A stretch of 64,000 nt of DNA from Candida dubliniensis CD36 (lineage: Eukaryota > Ascomycota > Pichiomycetes > Serinales > Debaryomycetaceae): positions 682,001 to 746,000 of the forward strand of contig NC_012860.1 of assembly GCF_000026945.1 (NCBI RefSeq). The letters are read 5' to 3'. Numbering within the stretch: the first letter of the stretch is position 1; every line of letters begins with the position of its first letter. A program made the position numbers and the translations under genes. Positions 1 to 11,200 of the stretch are shown in pieces. Below the pieces are notes generated by a model. It ran no database searches, was not told where the DNA came from, and saw only the letters and a program-made list of their open reading frames with translations.

Positions 1-208
1 CCCTTGCAACTTCTGATTCCTCTAGTCTGAAGCAAGAAAAGTTTGATCTTTGCTATTTTATTAATAAATTTTATGTACCGCCTTGAATACTAAATAGATT
101 GTGAGCTTTAATTAAGCTTGATGTATATATAGGTATTTTAAATATATATTATCTGTTCAGAAAAAAAAATAAAAAAGATGGTGTACAGTTTACAAAGTAT
201 GGTTTAGG

Positions 209-1120
209 ATGATGAAGATACTAACACGGCAATATCATACAATACGACCAAACTATCGAAAGCTACAACATATTCATTTCCCAGGGATTTCCTCGTTTCA
301 ACATGGCTTGAATATCCAGCAATCATTAGTCGATGCCAATCTTAATTATAAATCATTAGAATTCAAATATCGTCGAATTCAACGACAACAACAACAACAA
401 CTACAACAACAGCCTCAATCTCAACCTCAACAACCCTTCACCAATAGTAAAGATACATCCCTTTTGGACTTGAAAAATAAGATTGAAAAATTACAACCAT
501 TACCAACAATTCTTACATTTGAATTTGATAATGTTTATGCTGGAGGATTACGACTGAAATCCGAAGTGTCAACAGATGATCTTGAAGGGTTCAAACGTAT
601 AGGAGGACAATATTACCAATTAGAAAGAGGAGGACAAGTTACATGGCATGGGAAAGGACAATTAGTTGCATATTTAATTTTGGATTTAAAGAATTTTGTC
701 CAATTAACAACCAAATGTTACATCAATAATGTTTTGTTGAAAAGTATCCAGAATGTTTTGAAAAAGTCGTATAATCTTGATAGTGTTATTGGTGTGGAAA
801 ACCCTGGAATTTGGATTGAAGATAATAAATCGATACTGCTGTTATCAGAATCATTAAAGATTAGTAGTGTTGGAGTTAGAATTCGTCATGGAATCACTGA
901 ATATGGAATCGCTTTAAATATAAATCCTGACTTGAAATATTTGAATACTTTTGAAATGTGTGGATTGAAAAACAAACGGGCAACTTCAATTCATGAACAA
1001 CTTGATCATAATCATCTTGAGATCCCGTCAGTTGAACATGTGGGAAAACTGTTTGTTGATGAAGTGGCATTAGCTTTAGAAATGGATTCAGTGGAATATA
1101 TCAATGCTGATTCCTTGTAA
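209..1120 (+). CDS. LIP2: Mitochondrial lipoyl(octanoyl) transferase, LIP2-like
   Basis: This is a 303-residue LipB-family protein. The family moves the octanoyl group from acyl carrier protein to lipoyl domains, the first step in lipoylating mitochondrial dehydrogenases. The family signature is visible: an RGGQVTWHGKGQ segment, an NPGIW segment, a KISSVGVRIRHG segment whose first Lys matches the catalytic lysine, and an MCGL motif that places the catalytic cysteine at Cys251. The N-terminus (MMKILTRQYHT...) is basic, lacks acidic residues and fits a mitochondrial presequence. It is followed by a Gln-rich insert (about residues 56-75, CAA repeats) that is probably length-variable. The start is the first of two adjacent ATGs. 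Two consecutive CTG codons at 836-841 would be read as Ser-Ser in a CUG-Ser yeast. The gene converges on ECM33. Confidence 0.9.
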   Translation: MMKILTRQYHTIRPNYRKLQHIHFPGISSFQHGLNIQQSLVDANLNYKSLEFKYRRIQRQQQQQLQQQPQSQPQQPFTNSKDTSLLDLKNKIEKLQPLPTILTFEFDNVYAGGLRLKSEVSTDDLEGFKRIGGQYYQLERGGQVTWHGKGQLVAYLILDLKNFVQLTTKCYINNVLLKSIQNVLKKSYNLDSVIGVENPGIWIEDNKSILLLSESLKISSVGVRIRHGITEYGIALNINPDLKYLNTFEMCGLKNKRATSIHEQLDHNHLEIPSVEHVGKLFVDEVALALEMDSVEYINADSL

Positions 1121-1541
1121 CCCTTATATGCAACTATGTATATACAATAGATATTTATAGATATAATAAGAGGTGATATGAAAAGTAGAGACACAATACA
1201 ATTAAAGGACAGTCTGGATATAGTCCCGCTACTGATTTCAAAAACCAGGTCAACAATAAATTAACTCCTTAAGTATTACAATGACAGCCAACGAACGATC
1301 AAAAATCCAGTGAAAACACAATATTTTTTGACTTTTTTATTTTAAATAATGTGTATTATATATAGATTATATAATAAAAAGAAAATTAAAATTAACGTTT
1401 TATAAACACAAACTCGACAAACAAAACTGTGTTCTAAATTATAGGTGTGAAGTTTTTACGTGTTTCCTTTTTTGATTTTTTTTTTTAAAAAAAATGATTA
1501 AGATTTCTTCGTAGGATGCTTTTCTTTTTTTGTTGGTTCCC
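1121..1541. other. Intergenic region between convergent LIP2 and ECM33
   Basis: This AT-rich convergent spacer must carry both 3' ends. It contains an AATAAA-like stretch, TA-rich sequence and T/A homopolymer runs. I see no convincing ORF or RNA gene in it. Confidence 0.7.
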
Positions 1542-3728
1542 TTAGAATAAAGCAACACCAACAGCAGCAAAAGCGGCAACGACAGAAGCTAACTTACCAT
1601 TGTTGGAAGCAGCACCAGCTTTCTTAGATGAAGAAGAAGAACCAGAAGAACCAGAAGCAGATGAGGATGAATCGGAACCGGTTTCGCCTGAACCAGAAGT
1701 TTCAGTAGCAGAACCAGATTTCTTGGAAGAAGAAGAAGAAGTGGTTTGTCTATCTTCACATTGGAATTTGTCACCTTTAACATCACCGTTGGTGTTCAAT
1801 TTGTTGAAAGCACTACAAGACAATTTACCATCAGTCTTCAAGATGAAACCACCAGAAACTCTCTTTAAGGATTCAAAAGTACCATTGTCAAAAGTACCGT
1901 TAATGTTGACGGAACCACCAATGGTTTCCAATTTAGGGAAACCAGCAAAGGATTTCAATTCATCATTGTCGGAGATTTGTAAAGCACCACCAATGGATTT
2001 CAATTTAGGGAAATCTAATTCAGTCAAGTCTTCGTTTTTGTTGACAGTCAATGAGTTACCAATAGAAGTTAATCCAGCAAGTTCAACTTTTTCAACAGAG
2101 GAAGATGAAACAGCAAATGAACCATTAGCAACAGTCAAGTTTGGAGCACTGAATGAGTTAACTTGTTGCAAAACAATATTCTTAGCACTGCTCAATTGTT
2201 TCAAAATAACATCGACTTTTTCAGCATTATAAGAAATGTCAATAGTATCAGTGACTTCTTGTAAACCTGAGTCAATGGTGTCAATGTTGTCATTGTTGTT
2301 AACGTTGAAAACTTTCAATTTGTAAACATTGATACCAGTCAATGAACTCAAACCAGTGTCGGAAATGATAACGGATTCAGCAGAAGTGATACCAGCAGTT
2401 AACCCAGTTTTTTCCAAAGCTGGCAAAGCATTCAAACTGAAACTACCAACAGTGGTCAATTGAGCCAAGTTCAAGTCAGATAAGATGGTGTTGGCGTTGA
2501 ATTCCAATTCACCAGAAACCAATTGTAAAGTTGGAGCATTCACAGTGGTGGCCTTGGTGGCGTTTTTAACATGCAAACTACCGTAAACTTGTTCTAAACC
2601 AGTCAATTCAACGGTACCAAAAGAGTCACCTTGAATGGTGATGTCACCAACAGCAGTGGCACAAGCAGCAACTTGTTGAACTTGGTTAGAAGCAGTAGCA
2701 GTGAAATCTTTGAATGAACAATCAGATTTGACACTTGGAGTAGCAGTAGTCAAAGTGGAGTCTATTATAAACAGTTAGTATATTGAATGAAATTAAAAAG
2801 TATGGGTTGTTTGTTGTTGATTCATTATTTTTCATTCAGTTTTGAACACACACAAAATTAAGCCCAACAAGAAGGGAAAAAAATAAGATTGACGGTTGAC
2901 CAATCTATTTTTTATTTGACTTTCCTAAAATGGACAAAATCTCAAAACTTGAAAATAAACAATTTTTGTTTGGTGCCCAATTGTTTTCCTCACACACACA
3001 CACTCTCTCTCACTGTCCAGATCTCTTTCCCACCTCCAATTAATTAACAGAAGAAAGAAGAAAAACTTTTCACTTTTTTCGCATCATTTTCTTCAAAATG
3101 GGCAATGAAATGAAATACTTTTGTTCACAATCCATTGATTAAAAAAATATGTAAGATTGGTTAAATGAAAAATTGATTTCTTCCAATTGAACACTCTGTT
3201 GAAAAAAATTAACATTGTTGTTTTATACATTATTAGAAATGATGATAAACATTTTTTCCAATTGTATTGCTAGATCTTGAGATTTGGTGTTCAATTGTGT
3301 ATATAGTATGTAATACGCCTTAGAATAGAGGCGGAGTCAAAAACACACACCCAACAAACACTTTTTATTATTCTTCTTTGTTTGATGTTGAGTATCTTAA
3401 GGATTGAATTTCATTCCGCTAATGCCGAAATCAGTTAATCCCAATACAACAACAAAAATAATACAATGAAAGACATAGTCGGATATAATGATAACTGGTG
3501 TAGCTGGTAATAATAGTTGAGATAATCGAAGATAGGTGGCCCTGGTTGGTGTGTGTGTGTGTATATCTGTGTGATTGACTTGAATAATCCCACTTTGTTC
3601 AAAACTATAATGGTATCAACAACTAAAAACTAGTAATAGTATTAGAATTATAATAAATAATACATACTGTTGGCAGCAGAAGCTAAGCCAGCAATGGCAG
3701 TAATGGCAAGAATGTTCTTGAATTGCAT
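1542..3728 (-). CDS. ECM33: GPI-anchored cell-wall protein Ecm33 (two exons)
   Basis: This is an Ecm33/Sps2-family GPI protein needed for cell-wall integrity. The family includes C. albicans Ecm33, which is linked to wall architecture and virulence. It is spliced: exon 1 is 3728-3668 and exon 2 is 2761-1542, joining in frame to give about 426 residues. Exon 1 encodes MQFKNILAITAIAGLASA, a clear secretory signal peptide, which the long open frame alone lacks. The body consists of leucine-rich receptor-L-like repeats. A Ser/Gly-rich stalk follows, then a small-residue site (SNNG) and a hydrophobic tail ending VVAAFAAVGVALF, the usual GPI-attachment layout. Splice signals are GTATGT, TACTAAC and AG. 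Identity is strong; the exact splice joint is my reading. Confidence 0.93.
2762..3667 (-). other. ECM33 intron, 906 nt
   Basis: The 5' splice site is GTATGT, beginning at 3667. The branch point is TACTAAC at 2780-2774, and the 3' splice site is ATAG ending at 2762. Splicing restores an Asn codon (A|AC) and attaches the signal-peptide exon to the mature protein. The intron is far longer than the others visible here (82, 141 and 179 nt). It holds CA and CT microsatellites near 2993-3010 and a GT run near 3550-3562. I found no snoRNA with both C and D boxes inside it. Confidence 0.9.
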
Positions 3729-5642
3729 TGTAATCTAATTTATATGAAATAGTTATATAAATCAATGAAAGATTGAAATTGCCAATGAACTTAATTAAAA
3801 AGAACAGAAAAGAAAAGAAGAAGGAAAGGAAAAAAAAAAAAAAAAGAAGGAAAAGGAGAAATACAAATCGAAGAACTACAAATTTAAATTAGAGAGAATT
3901 TATCCCAATTATATATATATGTTTATTTTTAGAGTTAGTTGAGAAAGAGAAAGAGAAAGAGAAATTTTTAAATCAGCAGGTTATAATGTGAAAATATATT
4001 AATAATAATAATATTAAATTCTTCAATTTCAAACATTAAAGAAAGCCATTTTTTCTTTCATTATTTTACTAAAATTAAATTTGTTTGACGGAAAGTTTCC
4101 CAACACACACACACAATACAATTATTATTTTATTTTTTTACTGGTTGGGTAAAATTTTAACCTGCAACTTGGTATTTTTTTTGTTCTTTGTGTTCCTGAT
4201 ACATAACACTTTTTGCGGTTTGTGTAATCTTAACCATATATTCAATACCAATAGAAAACAAAAGATAAAACTTTTTTTTTCTTCTTTCATTAAATGTCAC
4301 CACCACTGACACTGCCACAAGCCATCTCTTATCTATATATACGGTTCGGAAAAAAAGAGGTAGTAGGATTATAGTAAAACCACAAATCATAACCTTAATT
4401 TTTGAGCTAGAGTTGATATTGAAAGAGTAGATATGTGTTCGAGAATTTGTGTGAATGCATGTTTGTAGAGACGGAAATTAGAAATAAGAAGCATCACAAA
4501 GAACAAAAACTATTGCAGATAAAGCAACAGGATTCTTCCGTAAGGCGGGGGGACCCGAAGAGCAAACAAGAAGAACAAGAACAAGAAGAGGAGGAAGTTG
4601 GTGATGTTAGGAGTAACAAAACTCGTACTACTGTTATTCAACAACAACAGCAACAAGATAGTATGGTTGTTGTTGTTGGGGCTTGTTATGGAAGAACCGG
4701 TTTTAATGGTCGGGATTTTACTTTTTGTTGCACCAAAACGTAAAATAGCCAGTGTAATTGTTGTTTATCAAATGTCTAAATATGGTAATAGAATGTTTTG
4801 GTGCCGTCAATTTTTTTTCTTACATAGCTGAAGACACGTGACAAACGTTGCAAGCAAGCATGAATCATAAAGTAGGTACGTAATTCACATGGTTTATATA
4901 CACGTATGAGGATGGGTATGTACATATATCGACCATCGACATTGCAAAAAAGAAAGTGTAAAGCTAGAATGTACTTTGTGTGGTGCTTGCCTTAGTTGGA
5001 TGATGTTCTGATACAAATAGGCTGTTGCTATTGTTGCTGAAACACAGTGAATTATTGGTACATACACGCGATCCTGACTCTTCTAGTGAATGAACTCCCT
5101 TGCAGATGAACTTGACAAGCGGGGTTTTTTTTTGCTTGTTTGACTTATTGGTTTGAAGATGCTTGAATGTTTCTACAAGGCCCCTTCAGGTCTCTCTTTT
5201 TCAATTCCATTTTTCAACTTGTTTATATTTTATTTGTCATAGTTAAAGTTTGTGGCTTTGTTACACTAGCAATTCTTTTTTTTTTTTTTCTCATATAAAC
5301 AATCATCATAAGATGGTGCAAAAAAGAGTGAGTGAAAGGAAAAAAAGAAAAAAAATATAATAGAAAAGTATTCAATGAGGTAAATTGGTTACCTAATTTT
5401 GCTAACTACATAAGCGACACAAAGTCTGTAGTGAAAAAAAAAAAAAAAATAAAAAATAAACACTAGCTAAAGAAATTCATTTGACGATAATAATTAAACG
5501 AGTTGAACATTCTCTTATCTCAAGATAAAGTCAGTCAGTGGTTCCAATAACACAAGTGGCTAAACTTTGTTCTTTTTGTATTGATCGAGAGAGTATTTGT
5601 TACTCTCCTTTGTTGATAATGATCTCAGATTTTGTGTTTTTC

Positions 5643-5666
5643 GTTGGAGTTGGAGTTGGAGTTGGA
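5643..5666 (+). repeat. Tandem hexamer GTTGGA x4
   Basis: Four perfect head-to-tail copies of GTTGGA lie in the gene-free region upstream of ECM33. It is probably a simple microsatellite that varies between isolates. Confidence 0.85.
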
Positions 5667-6141
5667 AATCTGGATTAGACGCCACCACCACAACTATCAT
5701 GTCCTTCTATTTAATGAGGCATATCAGTTGTTTGTTCTATAAAATTGACGAGATTGAGAGTGGATAAAAGGAAGTTCTTCACCCTTTTCAACTACTCATC
5801 ATAGACTGCCAGTACATTTCATCCCCCTTCTTGTATTAACTCTTTATTCATTTTCTTCTATGTAGATGATATTAAGGATAGCCGATGATGGTGGTTTCAG
5901 AGACGTCAATGAAGAATCCGAGACTCTCTATGATGTTCGGCACGTTGAGTGTTTGGAAGAGAGTCATAACTCGTCGTTGGTTATGAATATGTGGTTGAAG
6001 TATGACAATTATTTCCTTTTTTGCATTAACTTGTAATTGTCCAATGGGGAAATTCTTGGTTTTCAAAAATATGAAACCATTTTGGAAAATCTCAGCTTAA
6101 ATCTACCACCACTAAGGATAACTCTTGGAAATGCTCGACAC

Positions 6142-6163
6142 TTTTTTTTTTTTTTTTTTTTTT
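6142..6163 (+). repeat. Poly(dT) tract of 22 bases
   Basis: This is an uninterrupted run of 22 T. Poly(dA:dT) tracts of this size usually disfavour nucleosomes, so it could mark an open site within the long ECM33 upstream region. Confidence 0.85.
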
Positions 6164-8298
6164 GCCGAGAGACCAATTCACAATGATTTACCAATTGAGT
6201 TAAAATGGAAATTTAGTTTCTATAAATAAATTATTAGACACATATAGACATACATATAAACTCAATTAAAGCAATCTAATTTCATCAATTTCTTTTTCTT
6301 TTGAAAAGGAGAGAGGTAATGATGCCCTACCAGACAACAACTTCTACCACCACTATCACCACTATCCAATTATCTTTAGTACAACCACAGCATGTGTTTG
6401 AGATAAAACGTACAATTTTGCTTTCAAACTCGCATTGTTATGCTTTTATTTCACCATGGTTGCGTTTGTTTGCTTGCTGTGATTTGTTCAAAGCAATCAA
6501 AAAAGCAGATTAAGTTCAGCTGATGCTGTTGGTGGCGGTGTTGCAATTGCCATTAGGCATGAGGTTTCTGTAAAAGTACTTAATAGAGACGTATATTCAT
6601 TTTTAAATTGACTACTTCTGATAATTTTTCTCTTTTCCATCTGTTTAGTATATATGTGAGAATTACGTTTGTTCATTTGTTTCAGTTGTAATGATTCTGG
6701 GCTTGCTTCCCAATATCCTTTACTCGAGGGCGTCCCTATAGAATGGCATAAAACTTTTATGTGCTGGTAGAAACTAAGTTAAAGAATTGAATTTTGGCTT
6801 TCTTTTAGGGGGCGGAAATTTTTTCAGACCGAGGCGGGAAAAAAAAGCCAAGAAAAATTAAAAGAAAAAGGTACACAACTTGTAAAATGCAAAATTACGC
6901 CACTTTGAAAAATAGAGAAAAGGCAAAATGAAAAATATCGCCATAAATTTGCTCAATGAGACGTTTTCTTCTTCACCACACTATTGTTATTATCCAATTG
7001 AGATTTAACAACCATGACAATAGACAAGAAGAAGATTGAAATATTTGTAAATTTATTTATTCAAGTTTTTAGTATTTGAATCACTACCCACAACCCCTTC
7101 AATAACCAAGAGTTGAATAAATATTCTTGTGTTTTTTTACTTAATTTGGATAATTAATTAAATTAGTTAATTTTCAAGAAGGTTATAAACCAGTTATAAT
7201 ACCTTCAACCACATAACATCATCATACATTCAAGATATTTTCTATGTGTATATAACCTGTAAAAATAGATTTCAAAACGACACAAAATCGACATCCAAAT
7301 TCCATGTCAAATCAAATCAAATCAACCGGTATTGATTAATCAATCAATATAACCAGTCAGCCAGCCATTTTTTTTGCTTCCTTACCCCTCTATCCCTCCC
7401 CCTTATGGTTCTATGCATTTAATTTAATGATTCGTCAAGAAAATATATAATTCTTTTTTATAGGTTACGCAAATATAACATTTCAAATCGTGGGGAAGAA
7501 GGATGGACTGGCTGATCTACATGATGGTGGAAGGGGGATTTGAAAGGGAGATTGAATTTAACGATTACTCTATTTCCTCACATGGGTCAAAAAAGAATAA
7601 AGCAAATATTCTTTAATTTAATTTAATTTAATTTTAGTTTCAACTTAGTTTTGTTGGGAACTGTGGATTAGCTTATTAATACTAAAGTGAAATCCCTTTC
7701 CTATCTTCTTATCTTTCTCTACTTCCTGGATTATATATGGTTAGTGAAAATTACGATTCATATAATCTAAACTGTAAAAATAATTATTGAAGAACCAAGA
7801 TTGAAGAAAACTGCGCCTTCTTTGTTGTTTAACGTAGTTTTCATTTTTTTTTCGCATCAATTTGGTTTAAAACTTGTTTTTAGTCAACAACAACTCAACT
7901 TTTTCTATTCTTACAAGGATCGGCTTTTAAAAGTTACCACAAATCCATTAACACCTAAAGCCCCTTGTAGTGTCAACACGACTAAAACGATAAAGTTAAC
8001 ATCCTTAAGTTTGCAACACAGAACTACTACTATCTACTCTAGAATCATATCTGGAGTGTTTTCCAAGTCAATTAGCCATGAAAAATTAATGCAATACCGC
8101 CAGCTTATATACTTTAACCTTTTAGTACTACTCTTGTTTCTATTTATATCGACATTATAACCATTTATTAAACATATATGAATGTACATAGTCACTGACC
8201 TAATATATATAGTACTCATCTACCATTTGAATAACTCAAGAAGACTAGAAGGAACCAGAAAACGACCTTTTTTTTTTTTACCAGAATCAATAACTAAT

Positions 8299-11200
8299 TC
8301 AATTCAAAAAACTCCATAAATCAACAATATTTTGAAACCCATCACCCAAAAGCTCATCAATATTAAAATCAAAATCGAAATCTTCAACTGGTGGTGGCAC
8401 TGAAGGAAACGACGACGATGAATTATCGCTCATTTCCATTTGTCCAGCATCCACTGCCGCAGGCGCAGAATTATTATGAATGTTGTTGTTACCAAAAGAT
8501 TTATAAGTACTTGTGGCCATACCAGCTGTAGTATGTGATGGTTGTATTGGTTGCTGTCGTTGCTGTTGTTGTGGTTGTGTTGCTGCTGATGTTGATCGTC
8601 CTACACCAAATACTCCATTATTAGAAACACCAGAAGAAACAGACGCAAAGGATGATCCTGATGCATTTACTGTTGTTGCCCTCACCCCTCCAGATGCTTG
8701 CTTAGATTCCAGAGAATTACCACTTGAACTATCTTCCCCAACTGTTTCTGGGATTGTGGTGGACTCATTATTCTCATCATCTTCTACTGCTTCTTTTCGA
8801 TTTCGTTTCGATTTCATTTCTGAATATAATACCATAAGAATAGTTGAATATCGAGAAAGCAAATGTAATTCATCGGGTGAACATTCTCTTAATGTCATTG
8901 CTGCTCGATGGGTTGATTTGATAATTTCATCAATAGTGATTTTTGAAACCGATAAAGAAATATTTTCTTGGGCTGTCATGGTTAAATGACATCGAACTAT
9001 GAAGGCGGCCGCTCTAATGAATCTCGTTAACAATCTAACGGGCATAAATCGTAACATCTTAAATCGATGAATCCTATGAGCAGCATTCAATGTTTCATTA
9101 GCTGCATGGAATGCCTGCTCAATATATTTAGCTGCTTTTGATAACTCATCTAGTTTTATTTTAGTACCTTTTTCAAGCATAGATTTAGGAGATTGATTCA
9201 ATGCCAATGAATAAATATATAATTTAACATAATTAAACTCAATTATAAATGTTTCTTGTTCAATGGTATCGGCAATTTCACGACATATCTTATTATTTGA
9301 ATCCAACCAATGTTGGGGAAAATTAGGTGCTAATTTAGCAAACTTGCTGTTTACTATTGGTGATGAAGGTACTAGAAATTCTTTATATTTACGACCCCAG
9401 TTATTAATCAATGGACTTAAAATATTCAACACCGATAATGTTTGACGATGCGTTAGTTGGCCCAATTGAGCTTTATATCCATATAAAGATTCATGTCCCA
9501 AGGACATAATTTGCAATAATTCAATGGTGGCTTTTTGTGATTTCGTAAACTTCAAAATATGATGTGTGGATATTTTTTTCAACTCTTCCTCATTCATTTG
9601 CATGATTTTAGAATCGTCATCTTTTTCTTCTGCTTGTTCCATATCTTCCACAGTGATTTCATCTTCATCCAAATCAACTTCCGATAAAGAATTAGCAAGC
9701 ATTGATCGACGCGACATATTCATCACTGCATTGATTTCGGCTATATGTGTTGCCAAAAACGCTTTGGAGCTGATTTCCATAAACCCCATATCTTGAGCTA
9801 ATCTAACGGCTGATCCAATTAACATCCATGCCATTCTATGACTTCTTCGCATTGCTCCTAATCCAGCAAGTCCACCATTATTTTCATCACTCAGTTGACC
9901 AAACGCACTCGCAGTAGTTGCAGCTGTGGATGCCGTGGCAGCAGCAGCAGCAGATGAAAGTGATGCCGAACCATTAGTATTGGAGTTTGCTTGAGGTTGT
10001 TGTTGTTGTTGTTGTTGATCAGTGTCATTGATTTCTTCAGCCTTATTTGCATAATCAGACCACCGCCAATGAATGGCTCGAGGATTCCATTCTGTAAACA
10101 ACAAAAAGGCAAAAACAGTCCCAATGGATCTAGTGCTCGCCTCTGCCCAAACAGTTTGTGAAATTAATCTCTGCACATATAACCATAACCGATCATGAAC
10201 TTCTATATGTCTGGGAACCGCCCCATTACCATTGGTATGATTGGTCATATCTGTTTCAAATGGGTGATACCTGGATGAAATCGTTAATATGGCACATAAC
10301 AAGATAGGATAGTTTGATAAAACTTGAGGTGAATGAAGGAATTTTGGAATATGTGGGAAATAAGGATGCATAGTGACAAAAAACAAATTGATTAATCGTT
10401 TGGCTTCATCTTCAGTTAATATCCCTCTCGGAGCAGGGCCAATATAATCTATATTAGACAATTTATTTGAACCTTTTGGTCTAACAGCATTCCCGCTCTC
10501 TGCTGGCGGTACAAACATTCTTCGCGAAGCAGTAGGTTTGACATATGGTGGGATATTTGATTTTTCAGGTTGACCGTGATAATTGTTAGTGAAAACCCCG
10601 GGTCCATTGTTAGGAGTATTTAAAGGTTGCTGTTGATGGTGCTCTTGTTGTTGTAGTGATGGTGATGGTTTATGACGTTGACCTTGTTCCAGTTTTTGCT
10701 GGTAGTGTTGATTTTGTTGCTCTTGTTGCTGTTGATTCGTCGTCTCATCTATGCTAACACGATGACTATTGGCACCAGATAATGATGCTTCAATCTGGTC
10801 ATATTTCGATTGAGCATCAATATTATCTCTTTCATCAGCTTTAGCAATTTCCCCAGCAGCATTGGCTAAAAATACCAAAGCACTTTCCATAGTTGTAAAT
10901 TCATTCGATAGCGACTTTGGGTTTTTCAACAGCAGCAGCAGTTGATTTAGGATCGAAGTTTTACTTGATATCGGCGGTAATTGAGGTGGTTGTCCCATAG
11001 GCAATGACGACGAAGAAGGAGAAGTGGATGTATTTGAAAAGCCAGACTGTGGGGGATTCCTAGAATTGTCTTTAGGTAGAATACTCTCGACACCAGGCAA
11101 TTTTTGCATTATATTGTTAATTGACATGTTAATCAAAGGTGTATTTATATTATCATTTTGCGACGCTATGGTTGACGTGGTTGAAGAAACATTATTGGAA

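Larger units (their letters stand above)
3729..8298. other. Gene-free 4.6-kb region upstream of ECM33
   Basis: This stretch separates the ECM33 start from the ARO80 stop; both genes are on the minus strand. It should hold the ECM33 promoter and leader and the ARO80 3' end. Open frames inside are short and mostly begin with TTG or GTG (for example 4435-4743, 5872-6066 and 7801-8160), and their translations are low in complexity. Sequence features are purine-rich runs near 3800-3850, a run of GAGAAA units near 3941-3964, a GTTGGA tandem repeat, a T22 tract, and two CACGTG or AATTTAATTT-type simple motifs near 4846 and 7614-7634. An unannotated non-coding RNA is possible but not shown. Confidence 0.7.

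Noticed and set aside
218..224. TACTAAC right after the LIP2 start, suggesting an intron there
   Set aside because: The only upstream donor is GTATGG, the implied intron of about 66 nt would remove the ATG, and the unspliced reading gives a good mitochondrial presequence.
1600..2232. 210-codon plus-strand frame opposite ECM33
   Set aside because: It is an antisense shadow of the Ser/Lys-rich ECM33 coding sequence; its Glu/Pro-rich translation is the mirror of that bias.
3238..3320. ATGATGA C-box-like start inside the ECM33 intron
   Set aside because: No D box (CTGA) at a suitable distance and no closing stem.
4435..4743. 102-codon frame rich in Glu and Gln upstream of ECM33
   Set aside because: It starts at GTG; the composition comes from GAA/CAA simple repeats, and an overlapping frame of similar length exists in the same DNA.
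4990..5105. Possible C/D snoRNA (ATGATGT ... CTGA ... CTGA)
   Set aside because: The C box is imperfect, there is no terminal stem, and the spacing of inner boxes is poor.
7801..8160. 119-codon plus-strand frame downstream of ARO80
   Set aside because: It begins with TTG, has no recognisable domain, and its hydrophobic and Thr/Ser-rich make-up fits chance translation of AT-rich spacer.
9005..9012. NotI site GCGGCCGC, which could hint at vector or linker sequence
   Set aside because: It lies in frame inside the Aro80-like protein, encoding part of an Ala-rich helix (RAAAF), with normal coding sequence on both sides.
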